Shown: in pieces, positions 1 to 8,890 of the stretch
Numbering within the stretch: position 1 is the first letter of the stretch
Layout: every line of letters starts with the position of its first letter
Assembly (NCBI RefSeq): GCF_003007785.1
Contig: NZ_PXOH01000001.1
Span: 354,852 to 418,851 of the forward strand
DNA length: 64,000 nt
Direction of reading: 5' to 3'
Source of the DNA: Aphanothece hegewaldii CCALA 016
GTDB taxonomy: Bacteria; Cyanobacteriota; Cyanobacteriia; Cyanobacteriales; Microcystaceae
Notes under the pieces: generated by a model
What the model was told of the DNA's origin: nothing
The model's database searches: none
The model's input: the letters and a program-made list of their open reading frames with translations, nothing else
Translations under genes and position numbers: made by a program

Positions 1-39
1 TCATCCTTGTTTATAATATTATTTCAAATCCAAAAAGTT

Positions 40-171
40 TTAATCTTCGTGTTCATCAAAAGGGTCGCTTAACTCGGTAGCAGGTGGACCGAAAGCGATA
101 TAAATGGCATAGCCTGTTACCGCGAGGACAGCAGCACCAATACCGATGATAAGAACTGTTGCAGATTCCAT
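40..171 (-). CDS. psbN: PsbN, photosystem II assembly protein
   Basis: The minus strand encodes 43 residues from MESATVLIIG to PFDEHED, ending in TAA. An N-terminal membrane segment (about residues 5-27) is followed by an acidic tail with the PPATELSDPF stretch typical of PsbN. PsbN is a thylakoid protein needed for assembly and repair of photosystem II rather than a core subunit. It is divergent from psbH, the usual cyanobacterial arrangement. It is below the usual ORF size cut-off but matches the family over its whole length. Confidence 0.95.
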   Translation of the reverse strand: MESATVLIIGIGAAVLAVTGYAIYIAFGPPATELSDPFDEHED

Positions 172-255
172 AAGCTAGAATAATTGTGTTACCTATTCTT
201 TTATAATATTACAGAACATTACAAAATAACCATTTAAAGACATCATTGGTGACTT

Positions 256-459
256 ATGGCACAACGTACGCGCTTAGGGGACATTCTTAGACCCCTAAAC
301 TCTGAATATGGAAAAGTTGTTCCTGGTTGGGGAACAACAGCCCTAATGGGTGTTTTCATGGCTTTATTCTTCGTTTTCTTACTGATTATTCTACAAATCT
401 ACAACTCTTCTCTCTTATTAAACGGCGTAGATGTTGACTGGACGAGTTTAAATCCGTAA
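256..459 (+). CDS. psbH: PsbH, photosystem II 10 kDa phosphoprotein homologue
   Basis: 67 residues. The N-terminal stromal part ([20 protein letters not shown]) is followed by a single membrane helix at about residues 28-48 and a short lumenal tail ending VDWTSLNP. PsbH is a photosystem II core subunit next to CP47, affecting QA/QB electron flow and bicarbonate binding. It lacks the long N-terminal phosphorylated extension of plant PsbH, as expected for cyanobacteria. A TATAAT lies at 202-207 in the region shared with psbN. A long hairpin follows the stop codon (526-587). Confidence 0.96.
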   Translation: MAQRTRLGDILRPLNSEYGKVVPGWGTTALMGVFMALFFVFLLIILQIYNSSLLLNGVDVDWTSLNP

Positions 460-525
460 ATTTAAAAAGTTATTATTAAATTTGCAACTTTGTTTAGACC
501 GACCTCTAAAAATAGTCAGTGTAAA

Positions 526-587
526 TTGGTAGTGGGTGTTTTAGTGACTCAGTCTTTTGATTAAAGGTCTAAAACGCTTGCTACCAA
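526..587 (+). ncRNA. 19-bp stem hairpin between psbH and tatA
   Basis: Positions 526-544 pair with 569-587 over 19 consecutive base pairs around a 24-nt loop. The pairs run from TTGGTAG...CTACCAA inward to GTTTTAG...CTAAAAC. Four pairs are G-U or U-G when transcribed from the + strand; the same positions would be A-C mismatches in a minus-strand RNA. An A/T-rich run with several T follows. It may be the psbH terminator, an attenuator before tatA, a structured leader, or a decayed palindromic repeat. The pairing is seen directly; the function is inferred. Confidence 0.6.
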
Positions 588-631
588 AATATTTTTAGAT
601 TTATTATTAAATAAAAATAGGAGCAATAATC

Positions 632-904
632 ATGAATATTTTTGGAATTGGATTGCCAGAAATGGTTTTAATTTTCGTAATTGCTTTATTAATATTCGGT
701 CCCAAAAAATTACCCGAAGTTGGGCGAAGTCTGGGAAAAGCAATTAGAGGATTTCAAGACGCATCAAAAGAATTTGAAACTGAATTTAAGCGAGAAGTGG
801 ATGAGCTAGAAGAATCCGTAAAAATGAAGGCGGAACTAGAAGAAAGTAAATCTGGCTCAAACAAGTCAGAAGCTACAACCTCTAACCCTTCTAGCTCTAG
901 CTAA
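632..904 (+). CDS. tatA: Sec-independent translocase TatA/E
   Basis: 90 residues. A short N-terminal membrane helix (about residues 4-20) is followed by the FGPKKLPEVGRSLGKAIRGF hinge and amphipathic helix that define TatA/E. A charged Glu/Lys region and a Ser/Asn-rich tail follow. TatA oligomerises to carry folded twin-arginine substrates across thylakoid and plasma membranes with TatBC. A ribosome site (AGGAGC) lies about 8 nt before the ATG. The stop codon overlaps the stop of the convergent response regulator gene by 4 bp. Confidence 0.93.
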   Translation: MNIFGIGLPEMVLIFVIALLIFGPKKLPEVGRSLGKAIRGFQDASKEFETEFKREVDELEESVKMKAELEESKSGSNKSEATTSNPSSSS

Positions 905-1611
905 ACTACCAGTGGAACATCGATAAATTTATAGCCAACTCCTCTAATAGTTTGAATAATTGAAGGAGAATCAACATTTGCTTCAATTTTTTTGCGAATT
1001 TGACCAATATGAACATCAACAACTCGATGATCACCCAAATAATTATAATCCCACACCTTTTGAATTAACTCAGCCCGACTCCAAACTCTGCCCGGTTCTT
1101 GGGCTAAACAGTGCAGAAGATCAAATTCTAGAGAAGTTAAAGCGATCGTACTGCCTTGGATGATAACTTCTCTAGAAATCGGATCGATGATGATATTCAT
1201 AAATTTTAGGGGTTTTTCCTCAAAAGATGAAACCACGCGGCGGCGTTTTAAAATCGCCTGAATTCGTAGTGTAAGTTCTTCGAGGTCAAATGGCTTTGTG
1301 ATATAATCATCAGCCCCACGTAAAAACCCCTTTCGTTTATCATCGAGATCAGTCCGTGAAGTGAGCATGAGAATATAGACATTTGTCAAAGATTGCATTT
1401 TCTCACACAAGTCGTATCCTAATGTATCGGGTAAATTAACATCTAAAATCACTAAATCTGGACTAAACTGCTCAAAAATAGCTAAAGCAGATTTTCCATC
1501 CGCCGCCCCTTGGACTTGATAGCTTTTTTGTCCCAGAAAACGCATAATCAGGTTACGAATTGCTGAATCATCTTCAACAATCAGAATTTTGGCACAAGCA
1601 ACAGCGATCAT
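901..1611 (-). CDS. OmpR/PhoB-family response regulator
   Basis: 236 residues. A receiver domain (about 8-120) has the acidic pair EDD, the phospho-acceptor in VILDVNLPD, the Thr/Ser site LMLTS and the Lys in ITKPF. A C-terminal winged helix (about 135-230) ends with HIGQIRKKIE and TIRGVGYKF, the recognition-helix and wing signatures of OmpR regulators. It should be a phosphorylation-controlled DNA-binding factor. No kinase is adjacent, so partner and targets are unknown. It is not close to RpaA as I recall that sequence. The start could lie a few codons downstream at the CAKILIVEDD segment. Confidence 0.88.
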   Translation of the reverse strand: MIAVACAKILIVEDDSAIRNLIMRFLGQKSYQVQGAADGKSALAIFEQFSPDLVILDVNLPDTLGYDLCEKMQSLTNVYILMLTSRTDLDDKRKGFLRGADDYITKPFDLEELTLRIQAILKRRRVVSSFEEKPLKFMNIIIDPISREVIIQGSTIALTSLEFDLLHCLAQEPGRVWSRAELIQKVWDYNYLGDHRVVDVHIGQIRKKIEANVDSPSIIQTIRGVGYKFIDVPLVV

Positions 1612-1853
1612 TATGAATCACTCAAAAAGAAAAAAAGTACGGTTGAGAAATCTTATCAATTTCAAGGTATATCCACTACTCATTTTATAATTCCCATATT
1701 TGCTAATTTTTTGTCGAGTCGATGGCAAATTTTTCTTAGACTCTCAATCGTCGAAAACTCTGATCTATCTTTAGAATGGATGATGAGGTCGCTTACAAGC
1801 AAGCGAGTTTGTTGCTTAAATAGGGAAAAGGCTTGTCTTAGGAGATTAATAGC

Positions 1854-2480
1854 ATGAGTGAGCAAAGTCCTTATGAACAACTTGGAGTTACTGAAGAATC
1901 GTCTTTTGAAGAAATTCAGGACGCAAAACAGCGTTTAATGCTGCAACATCAAGATGATCATAAATTAACTGAGAAAATTGAGGCCGCTTATGATGCCGTG
2001 ATTATGGATCGGCTTAGACTTAGACAAGAAGGTAAAATCAAAGTTCCTGAGCGTATTCGCTTTCCAGAAAGAGGGTCAGAAGCTCCCACGACTATCAAAC
2101 CACTTTCGATAGAGCGATCGCCCTCTTGGTTACAAAAGTTAATCGATAAACCTTCGGCGACTGAGCTTGGTATTAGTGCTGGCGTTTTTGTCGTTTTAGC
2201 GGTGATGACACTTTTTGCTGGGGCGCAAGGAAGTTCTTTATTATCGCTTTTTCTGGCTTTAGGCGTTTTTGCAAATATCTATTTTTTGAATCGCAAAGAA
2301 CAGAAATTCGGCCGAGCAGTTCTGATCACCTTTTTTGGCTTACTCTTGGGAATAGGCTTAGGTGCAGGTATCGCAAGCGGTTTAGAGGCAGCTAAAGTCG
2401 TTTTTCCTTTTTCTGTTCAGCAATTCTATGCTCTCATTACCTTTTTCTTGTTGTGGTTAATTAGTAGCTTTCTGCGTTAG
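1854..2480 (+). CDS. CPP1-like (J-like) membrane protein
   Basis: 208 residues. The N-terminal 55 residues resemble a J domain without HPD (SPYEQLGVTEESSFEEIQDAKQ). The second half has four hydrophobic helices (about 107-208). This is the architecture of the CPP1-like/DUF3353 family, named for the plant chaperone-like protein of protochlorophyllide oxidoreductase. It probably supports folding or membrane placement of chlorophyll-synthesis or import components; the role in cyanobacteria is not settled. AGGAGA lies about 9 nt upstream of the ATG. Confidence 0.85.
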   Translation: MSEQSPYEQLGVTEESSFEEIQDAKQRLMLQHQDDHKLTEKIEAAYDAVIMDRLRLRQEGKIKVPERIRFPERGSEAPTTIKPLSIERSPSWLQKLIDKPSATELGISAGVFVVLAVMTLFAGAQGSSLLSLFLALGVFANIYFLNRKEQKFGRAVLITFFGLLLGIGLGAGIASGLEAAKVVFPFSVQQFYALITFFLLWLISSFLR

Positions 2481-2486
2481 AGTGCA

Positions 2487-3182
2487 TCAGCCTGTCATGG
2501 GAAGATCTGTAACAATTAGGTCTACGGCTTCCCTGAGATTATTTACAATAAAATCGGGTTTGTATAACTCTAATTGGGATTGATCCCGAATCCCTGATAA
2601 AACGCCAATAACTTTAATATTATGGGTTTTTGCGGCAATAATATCCGCTTCGGTATCCCCAACCATCCAAACATCAGAAGCGGGGGGTAATTCTTTTAAG
2701 GCTCGTTCCATTAGTAAGGGTTTATCTTTGGTATCGGCCGTTTTAAGATAATCATTACTCAAACAATAACGACGGTTTGGCGCAAAAAAACGAGCTAAGT
2801 CATATTGATTAAATGCTGCATCTAATTCTCTGACTCGTCGCATCGTCATGACTGCGAGATCAAATCCGAGTTTTTGGATATATTCTAATGTTTCGATGGC
2901 TTTGGGTACAGGACGATCGTACACCAAATACGGAACCTGATGTACAGTCTTTTTCCGCATCATGGAAAACGCGTCAGCTTGTATGTCATCTAATCCTGAT
3001 AATAGTCCGATTTTACTTTCAGGGACTCTGTGGCGTTTCAGTTTCCAAAATTCGGCTTTTTTCAGTTCCTTAATTTCTTGGTCGGGTCTTTTGGTTTGCT
3101 CAAGGCACAATCGATAAACTTGGTAGTATCGTTCGGAAACGTCCATAATTGGCCCATCAAAGTCAGTAATTAGTCTTATCAT
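2487..3182 (-). CDS. HAD-superfamily phosphatase
   Basis: 231 residues. HAD motif I is TDFDGP near the N-terminus, with the usual catalytic Asp pair. Motif II is in AVMTM (about 112), motif III is a Lys near KDKPLL, and motif IV is GDTEAD (about 175). An alpha-helical cap lies between motifs I and II. It is a phosphoglycolate phosphatase-like hydrolase of unknown substrate. It is convergent with the CPP1-like gene, whose stop is 6 bp away. Confidence 0.85.
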   Translation of the reverse strand: MIRLITDFDGPIMDVSERYYQVYRLCLEQTKRPDQEIKELKKAEFWKLKRHRVPESKIGLLSGLDDIQADAFSMMRKKTVHQVPYLVYDRPVPKAIETLEYIQKLGFDLAVMTMRRVRELDAAFNQYDLARFFAPNRRYCLSNDYLKTADTKDKPLLMERALKELPPASDVWMVGDTEADIIAAKTHNIKVIGVLSGIRDQSQLELYKPDFIVNNLREAVDLIVTDLPMTG

Positions 3183-3305
3183 TTATGCTTATATATTGTT
3201 AAGTTTTGTATATAAGTTAAGACTAACGATTGATCATTAAAAAATCAACTATCTGTGTGATCAAACTTAGATAAGATTTACTTACGAATTTTCTTTGTAT
3301 TACTT

Positions 3306-3464
3306 ATGATTCAGAAACGGCACTCGCTTTTAACTCTTTTTCTGTTTTCTGTTGCATTACCGCTTAATGCTCAAATTATCCCTGATGATACTTTAGGTAA
3401 TGAAAATTCGCGGGTCATTCCTATTGATACAACAACAGAATTGATACAAGGGGATCGTTGTTGA
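3306..3464 (+). pseudogene. Remnant of a two-partner-secretion adhesin gene
   Basis: An ATG opens a 52-codon reading frame with a signal-like start (MIQKRHSLLTLFLFSVALP). It continues IIPDDTLGNENSRVIPID and ELIQG, the start of the filamentous-haemagglutinin (TPS) domain of cyanobacterial secreted adhesins, and stops at TGA where the long TPS domain should go on. Another frame runs open to about 3539 but shows nothing I recognise. Known members are many hundreds of residues, so this is the 5' stub of a deleted gene. Confidence 0.7.
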
Positions 3465-3524
3465 TAGTGGTCTATCGGCTTCTGTTGAAAATTTACAACT
3501 TATTACTTTACTTCTACAATTGCA

Positions 3525-3899
3525 CTACGACTCAGAATAAGTAATAAACTTGCCAAATGCGCCAAGGGTTTTCATTCTGCCTATTCCTGGTATTTCTGTC
3601 GTATAAACACTAATCACGCCTAAGTTTTGTCGTTCCGTTGTTGTATCAATTGCTGGTTTAATTAGATTATTTTTGACGGTATTTTTGACCATAACTGGCA
3701 TACCATCCTTATCACAGTATCCCGTCTTCTGACAGACAAATTTTTCCGATTTTTCCATTAAGCGATCGCTTGCGTATTCGGTGTATGCTTCTTGTTGAGG
3801 GTTGGTTGCTGCCATCAATACCCCTAGAATAACGACTGTAACGCTTCCTTTAATCAAATTGCCATTCATACCGAGTTTTTGCTTGATGATTGTTTTCAT
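3525..3899 (-). CDS. DUF4359-like exported protein
   Basis: 124 residues. One N-terminal hydrophobic segment (about 16-33, signal or anchor) is followed by AATNPQQEAYTEYASDRL and a small domain with two Cys (KFVCQKTGYCD) that could form a disulfide. The start and the segment after the membrane helix fit DUF4359, a family of unknown function common in cyanobacteria. It probably faces the periplasm or lumen. There is no obvious operon partner; the adhesin remnant lies downstream. Confidence 0.75.
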   Translation of the reverse strand: MKTIIKQKLGMNGNLIKGSVTVVILGVLMAATNPQQEAYTEYASDRLMEKSEKFVCQKTGYCDKDGMPVMVKNTVKNNLIKPAIDTTTERQNLGVISVYTTEIPGIGRMKTLGAFGKFITYSES

Positions 3900-3956
3900 C
3901 TTCTATTCTGACAGGCTGATCCAGATTCTGAGAAGACCTTCTAATGTTTATTTCAG

Positions 3957-4358
3957 TTAAGATATTGTCCAGTTTTCTAATGTTAGTCTAGAAATGCGAT
4001 CGTAATGACGAGTATTATTAGTAACTAAGATACAGTTTTCAGTTAAGGCAACACTTGCAATTAGTAAATCAAAATCTGCTACAGGCTTGCCAATTTGACG
4101 CAGTTGTGCTTTTAGTTGTCCATATTGTTTAAGAGTTTCAATTGTTAAGGATAAGATTGTGATATTGCTAATAAATTGTTCAGCACGAGCTACATTATTA
4201 ACCACTTGGCTAGAATTATAAGCCCCAAAATATAATTCGGCAACTGTAATTACACAAATAGATAAATTATTCCAATTAGTTGTTATAACTCTATCTCTAA
4301 CAGTAGTTCGACCATTTAACCAATAAATACAAGTATCTGTATCGAGTAGATAATTCAC
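3957..4358 (-). CDS. vapC: VapC-type PIN-domain toxin
   Basis: 133 residues. The start MNYLLDTDTCIYW contains the first acidic residue of the PIN active site. A conserved Glu lies in VITVAELYFG and further Asp residues in VADFDLLIASVAL and near TRHYDRI. PIN toxins are Mg-dependent ribonucleases, often cutting tRNA, held inactive by the cognate antitoxin. The upstream antitoxin gene ends 2 nt before this ATG, the tight coupling expected for a type II module. Confidence 0.9.
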   Translation of the reverse strand: MNYLLDTDTCIYWLNGRTTVRDRVITTNWNNLSICVITVAELYFGAYNSSQVVNNVARAEQFISNITILSLTIETLKQYGQLKAQLRQIGKPVADFDLLIASVALTENCILVTNNTRHYDRISRLTLENWTIS

Positions 4359-4360
4359 AG

Positions 4361-4609
4361 TTAATCTTTAGATTGCTCTAATGTACGAGTCTGATAAATT
4401 TCCTTAACAATTTCTTCAGGATTGCGGTCATCTGTCCAACTACCAAAGGTTTCGAGGAAAGCTTGAGAAGGTTTAGATGTCTGATTATTGTTATTTTCTT
4501 GAAGAGTTCGTCGAACAATTTTTTCGATCAGATGTTCTAACTCGGCTAAAGTAATATTTTTAATTGACTGAGTTGAAGTTTGATAAACGTTTTCTGGTAA
4601 TTGAGTCAT
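4361..4609 (-). CDS. Antitoxin partner of the PIN toxin
   Basis: 82 residues, acidic, without cysteine. A helical first half (LAELEHLIEKIVRRTLQ) is followed by a disordered middle and a C-terminal segment AFLETFGSWTDDRNPEEIV. The latter resembles the toxin-wrapping tail of small cyanobacterial VapB-like antitoxins. The assignment rests mainly on position directly before vapC and on size. The DNA-binding fold was not identified with confidence. Confidence 0.75.
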   Translation of the reverse strand: MTQLPENVYQTSTQSIKNITLAELEHLIEKIVRRTLQENNNNQTSKPSQAFLETFGSWTDDRNPEEIVKEIYQTRTLEQSKD

Positions 4610-4633
4610 GTTATGGTTTTTCCTTACTAAAGA

Positions 4634-7138
4634 TTAATCAATACTCATTGGATCAACATCGATCGCCATCTTAACGGACGCGGGACAACTATTCTTTAAG
4701 TCCTGTAAATTCTTTAACAAACTCTCACTCAAAGCGTCAAATTTTAATAAAATCTGCCAACGATAACGACGCGCTACCCTCATAATCTGCGCTGGTGCGG
4801 GTCCAAGAACTTCTCCCATTGAGCCTAACATTTCTATACAGCGATCGGCTAAAATTTCGGCAGTATGTTGTACTTCGACCCCATCAATACCACTCAGACG
4901 GATTAAAATTAGCTTACCGTATGGCGGATAATTTAAACTTTCTCGTTGGGGTAATTCCATTTCAAGAAACCCTTGATAATTATGATGACGTACCGCTTGA
5001 ATTACTGGATGTTCTGGCGAATAAGTTTGTATAATAACTTTGCCTGGATCTTCTCCTCTTCCTGCGCGTCCTGCTACTTGTGCTAAAGTCCCGAAAGCGC
5101 GTTCGGCTGCACGATAATCGGAATGATACAATAAACCATCCGCCGCAACTACTCCAACTAAGGTAACATTGGCAATATCTAGCCCTTTGGTTAACATTTG
5201 TGTACCGACTAAAACATCAGCCTCGCCTTTTGTAAACTGATTCAATAAAGTACGGTGAGCATCTTTCGTGCGTGTCGTATCACTATCAAAGCGTAGCCAT
5301 TTTAAATTCGGAAACATTTCGGTTAATTCTTGGGTAACTTTTTGGGTTCCACTCCCAAAAAACTTAAAATAGGGTGAACCACATTCGGGACAATTACGAG
5401 GATGCAATTGATTATGATTGCAATAGTGACAGCGTAGTAATTCGGTCGCTCCGTCATGGGTGTAGTGATAGGATAGGGAAACATCACAATGGGGACATTC
5501 CACCACATAACCACAACTTCTACACGATACAAAAGTACTATGTCCGCGACGATTAATAAATAAAATTCCTTGTTTTTTTTGTTCAACAAGATTATGTAAA
5601 GCGTCTTGTAATGAACGACTAAAAATCGATCGATTTCCCAGTTGTAATTCTCGTCTCATGTCTACAATTTCCACTGGAGGTAAAGGACGAGAATGAATTC
5701 GCTCTGGCAAAGAAAGATAGTAAGCGTGCTTAGTATTTTCTTGGATATTAACCCATGTTTCTAATGAAGGTGTAGCAGAACCCAAGACTAAAGGACAATT
5801 TTCTAGTTCACAACGCCACCTAGCAACTTGTCGAGCGTGATAGGTTGGGATAAGCTGAGTTTGTTTAAAACTAGAGTCGTGTTCTTCATCTAAGATAATT
5901 AGACCGAGTTTGGGTAAAGGTGCAAAAATCGCGGAACGAGTGCCAATTACTATTTGTGGTTCACCTGTGAGCATTTGTCGCCATGTGTCGTATCTTTCCC
6001 CATCGGATAACTCACTATGATAGACACAGACTTTATTACCAAATCTAGCACGAAAGCGATCGGTTAGTTGGGGCGTTAAACCGATCTCTGGAACTAAAAC
6101 CAGTGCTGATTGTCCTTTTTCGAGTAGAGGTGCGATCGCTTGAATATATACTTCAGTTTTACCAGATCCCGTGACACCGTGTAATAAAATCTGGCTATAT
6201 TGGGTTGTTTCTTGGATTTTGTTTAAAGCTTCTGTTTGAGAAGGTGACAGTTTTTTCGCTGTATCTTTGAGTGCTTGTGGTTGGGACAAAAAGCGGAGTT
6301 TTTCTCGTTGTTCGATTACTACATAACCTTTTTTCGCTAAATTTTCTGCTACTGATGAACTTATTTTCGAGATTTGTAATAAATCATTGAACCAAAGTTC
6401 CCCCCCGCGACGACGTAAAACTTCAATAACTTCTCGCTGTTTATCGGTTAAATCTGGAGGAAAATTATCAATAATTAGAGTAATTGCTTTTGAGTGTTTA
6501 GGGCGAATCGTTTGCGGAGGTTCTAGATAACTTTCAACCCAACCGCGTTTAATTAAATCTCTGAGGCCGCGTTGCGCGTTTCTGACCTTACTATAGATAT
6601 GTTGTGCGCTATAGTCACCTCTTGATTGAGATTTTAGTAAAGCTATAATTTCTTGTGCGCTATGATTACAAAAATTTTCGGCACCATTTGGGATAGATTC
6701 AGATTTTAGACGGATGCGACGTTGAGACTTACCGAGTAACCCAGGGGGTAAAGCCACCCGAATGACCGTTATTAAGTCAGTATAGTAATATTTAGCGACT
6801 CGATTCAGTAATTCCCAATATGTTGGGGGAAAAAAGCCAGATGTCACCACATCTTCAACTTCTTTAATGCGATCTTCTGTTAAGTTTTCTGGCAAACTCT
6901 TGACAAAACGAATCGCAATTCCTCCAACCACCTGAGAGCCAAAAGGTACGCTTAAAATATCTCCTGGTTGAATTGATAAATCCGAAGGAACAGAATAGAT
7001 AAATAGCTTTTCTTCCCAATTTTCAGTATTTGGTGATCCTGGAAAATCAACTAAAACTTCTAACCAGCTTTGAGGAGTTTGGAACGAGTAAGACGATTTT
7101 AATTCTGAGGCGATGAGCATCGAATTGGCAGCACACAT
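4634..7138 (-). CDS. priA: Primosomal helicase PriA (N')
   Basis: 834 residues. The N-terminal 3'-DNA-binding region (about 20-130) is followed by a winged helix and a superfamily 2 helicase core. Walker A is GVTGSGKT (about 324) and the DEEH box is in LIILDEEHDSS. The zinc-binding insert at about 540-585 has four CxxC-type pairs (CRSCGY, CPHCD, CHYC, CPECGS). A helicase motif VI lies in QVAGRAGRG. PriA restarts stalled replication forks. The first ATG is used; an ATG six codons later (MLIASEL) is also possible. The 427 bp upstream separate it from the divergent sigma factor gene. Confidence 0.96.
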   Translation of the reverse strand: MCAANSMLIASELKSSYSFQTPQSWLEVLVDFPGSPNTENWEEKLFIYSVPSDLSIQPGDILSVPFGSQVVGGIAIRFVKSLPENLTEDRIKEVEDVVTSGFFPPTYWELLNRVAKYYYTDLITVIRVALPPGLLGKSQRRIRLKSESIPNGAENFCNHSAQEIIALLKSQSRGDYSAQHIYSKVRNAQRGLRDLIKRGWVESYLEPPQTIRPKHSKAITLIIDNFPPDLTDKQREVIEVLRRRGGELWFNDLLQISKISSSVAENLAKKGYVVIEQREKLRFLSQPQALKDTAKKLSPSQTEALNKIQETTQYSQILLHGVTGSGKTEVYIQAIAPLLEKGQSALVLVPEIGLTPQLTDRFRARFGNKVCVYHSELSDGERYDTWRQMLTGEPQIVIGTRSAIFAPLPKLGLIILDEEHDSSFKQTQLIPTYHARQVARWRCELENCPLVLGSATPSLETWVNIQENTKHAYYLSLPERIHSRPLPPVEIVDMRRELQLGNRSIFSRSLQDALHNLVEQKKQGILFINRRGHSTFVSCRSCGYVVECPHCDVSLSYHYTHDGATELLRCHYCNHNQLHPRNCPECGSPYFKFFGSGTQKVTQELTEMFPNLKWLRFDSDTTRTKDAHRTLLNQFTKGEADVLVGTQMLTKGLDIANVTLVGVVAADGLLYHSDYRAAERAFGTLAQVAGRAGRGEDPGKVIIQTYSPEHPVIQAVRHHNYQGFLEMELPQRESLNYPPYGKLILIRLSGIDGVEVQHTAEILADRCIEMLGSMGEVLGPAPAQIMRVARRYRWQILLKFDALSESLLKNLQDLKNSCPASVKMAIDVDPMSID

Positions 7139-7565
7139 AAAGTAAAGTAAGCAGATTCTCAGTTCCTTAATTATATGGCAATTTGACTGAGAATTTAAAG
7201 CCCAAGCCCAATCAAGCTTTGATTAATTGTATTGGTCGTTCCTTCATAATATAAAGCCAAGTTCACAAAAAGTTAAGAAAAATAGCATTGACCTACCCAA
7301 TTTTAGAGCGATCGGATACAGTGTAAACAAACATCGTATTTTTGGGATTTTAAATCATTCAAGATTGTAGTGAGACATACAAAAGCTTTCACCTAATTTG
7401 CTACCTTATTAACTTAAATACACTACCCAAAGCCAAGAATAGACATAAACTAAACCTCATTAATTAAAAAAACGTTTAAAAATTGAGGATTTCCGAAAAT
7501 AGATGTAAAAATTTTCCCATCGGGACAAGTGTTTTCTATTGATGCACGCTTTATAAACACTGCTT
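7139..7565. other. Intergenic region between priA and the sigma factor gene
   Basis: AT-rich spacer between divergent genes, so promoters for both are expected here. No convincing gene or RNA was found. A short palindrome AATCAA-GCT-TTGATT lies near 7213. An open minus-strand frame crossing the start of the sigma gene has no family features. Confidence 0.5.
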
Positions 7566-8672
7566 ATGAATAACTTTAAACAAATGCCAAATCCTAATGC
7601 AGAGCTACCAATCAATACAAAAGAAAAGATAGATAACATTAGTGATGGAGTAGATCTCGAACTGATAGAATGGACGGATTCACCTGAAGAACGTTCACCA
7701 TCGGGATATACAAAAACTTCATCAGATGACACAGTAGGAGCATTTTTTAAAGAAATGGCACGTTATCCCCTACTCAAACCTGAAGAAGAAGTTGAATTAG
7801 CATATGCGGTTAAATATCTCGCAGATGCAGAAGAAAAACGAATTGAACTCCAAGACAAATTAAAGCGTTTACCCACTAAACTAGAATGGGCAGAAGTCTT
7901 AGGGTTAGACAATGAACGTCAACTCGAAAATCGTCTTTATCGTGGACGAACGGCTAAACGCAAAATGATTCGTTCTAATCTAAGATTAGTCGTATCTATA
8001 GCCAAACGTTATTTAAATCGGGGCGTTCCATTTTTAGATCTCATCCAAGAAGGTGCGATAGGATTAAACCGCGCAGCCGAAAAATTTGACCCTAATAAAG
8101 GTTATAAATTTTCAACTTATGCTTATTGGTGGATACGTCAAGCAATTACCCGTACAATTGCTAATGATTCAAGAACAATTCGTTTACCCATTCATATTGT
8201 CGAAAAATTAAATAAACTCAAAAAAGCACAACGAGTTTTAAAGCAACAACTTCAACGAAATCCTAATGAAAAAGAACTCGCTCAAGAACTTGAAGTAACT
8301 CCAGAACAACTGCGACAATTATTACAATTGCGTCGTCAATCATTATCGCTTAATCATCGCGTGGGTAAAGGTGAAGACACCGAATTAGTCGATTTATTAG
8401 AAGATGATGATCTTCAATTACCCGAAGAAAAAATGAATGAAGCAATGATGCGTCAGGAAATTTCAGCCGTTTTAAGTGATGTTCTCACAGAACGAGAAAA
8501 AGATGTAATTTCTCTGCGTTATGGGTTAGCCACCAGTCAACCCTATACCTTAGAAGAAGTGGGAGGAATGTTCAATCTTTCCCGCGAAAGAGTCAGACAA
8601 ATTCAAAGTAAAGCGATGAGAAAATTACGTCGTCCACAAGTTGCACGTCGTCTCAAAGGATGGTTAAGTTAA
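7566..8672 (+). CDS. Group 2 sigma-70 factor
   Basis: 368 residues. Region 1.2 is DTVGAFFKEMARYPLL (about 56). Region 2 has SNLRLVVSIAKRYLNRG, the core-binding and -10 helices, and TYAYWWIRQAI. Region 3 is about 215-285. Region 4 ends with LSRERVRQIQSKAMRKLR, the -35-binding helix. The long acidic region 1.1 of the principal SigA is missing and replaced by about 55 non-conserved residues. That points to a non-essential group 2 (SigB-E type) factor for stress or nutrient responses. Which paralogue it is cannot be decided here. Confidence 0.9.
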   Translation: MNNFKQMPNPNAELPINTKEKIDNISDGVDLELIEWTDSPEERSPSGYTKTSSDDTVGAFFKEMARYPLLKPEEEVELAYAVKYLADAEEKRIELQDKLKRLPTKLEWAEVLGLDNERQLENRLYRGRTAKRKMIRSNLRLVVSIAKRYLNRGVPFLDLIQEGAIGLNRAAEKFDPNKGYKFSTYAYWWIRQAITRTIANDSRTIRLPIHIVEKLNKLKKAQRVLKQQLQRNPNEKELAQELEVTPEQLRQLLQLRRQSLSLNHRVGKGEDTELVDLLEDDDLQLPEEKMNEAMMRQEISAVLSDVLTEREKDVISLRYGLATSQPYTLEEVGGMFNLSRERVRQIQSKAMRKLRRPQVARRLKGWLS

Positions 8673-8692
8673 CGAAGGTTATATCATCTAAA

Positions 8693-8890
8693 TTATTTCT
8701 CCTCTTCTTTCGTTGGGGAGTTTTTTTTGCTGTGGAGAGGCAATAATTTTGAACCACGTCTAATAGTCGCTTTAGTAAACATTTCTGGAGTAATTTCTGG
8801 ACAATCAGACAAGTCTATACTCTCATCTGTCATTTCATCAATTTTTTTCCAATCAGTGAGGGAGTTGTTCAAAGTAGGATCTTTCTTCAT
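8693..8890 (-). CDS. brnA: BrnA-like antitoxin
   Basis: 65 residues, ending in a Lys/Glu-rich tail. It contains WKKIDEMTDESIDLSDCPEITPEMF, the acidic segment before the C-terminal helices of BrnA antitoxins. Its ATG lies inside the 3' end of the upstream BrnT gene (38-bp overlap), which implies translational coupling. The family order is toxin first, then antitoxin, as seen here. Many BrnA proteins are slightly longer, so the DNA-binding part may be reduced. Confidence 0.82.
   Translation of the reverse strand: MKKDPTLNNSLTDWKKIDEMTDESIDLSDCPEITPEMFTKATIRRGSKLLPLHSKKNSPTKEEEK

Noticed and set aside
1680..1880. Minus-strand 66-codon ORF before the CPP1-like gene
   Set aside because: It overlaps the start of a real gene on the other strand, has no ribosome site and no family features.
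7460..7732. Minus-strand 90-codon ORF across the sigma factor start
   Set aside because: The sigma factor frame is certain downstream and this ORF has no motif or ribosome site.
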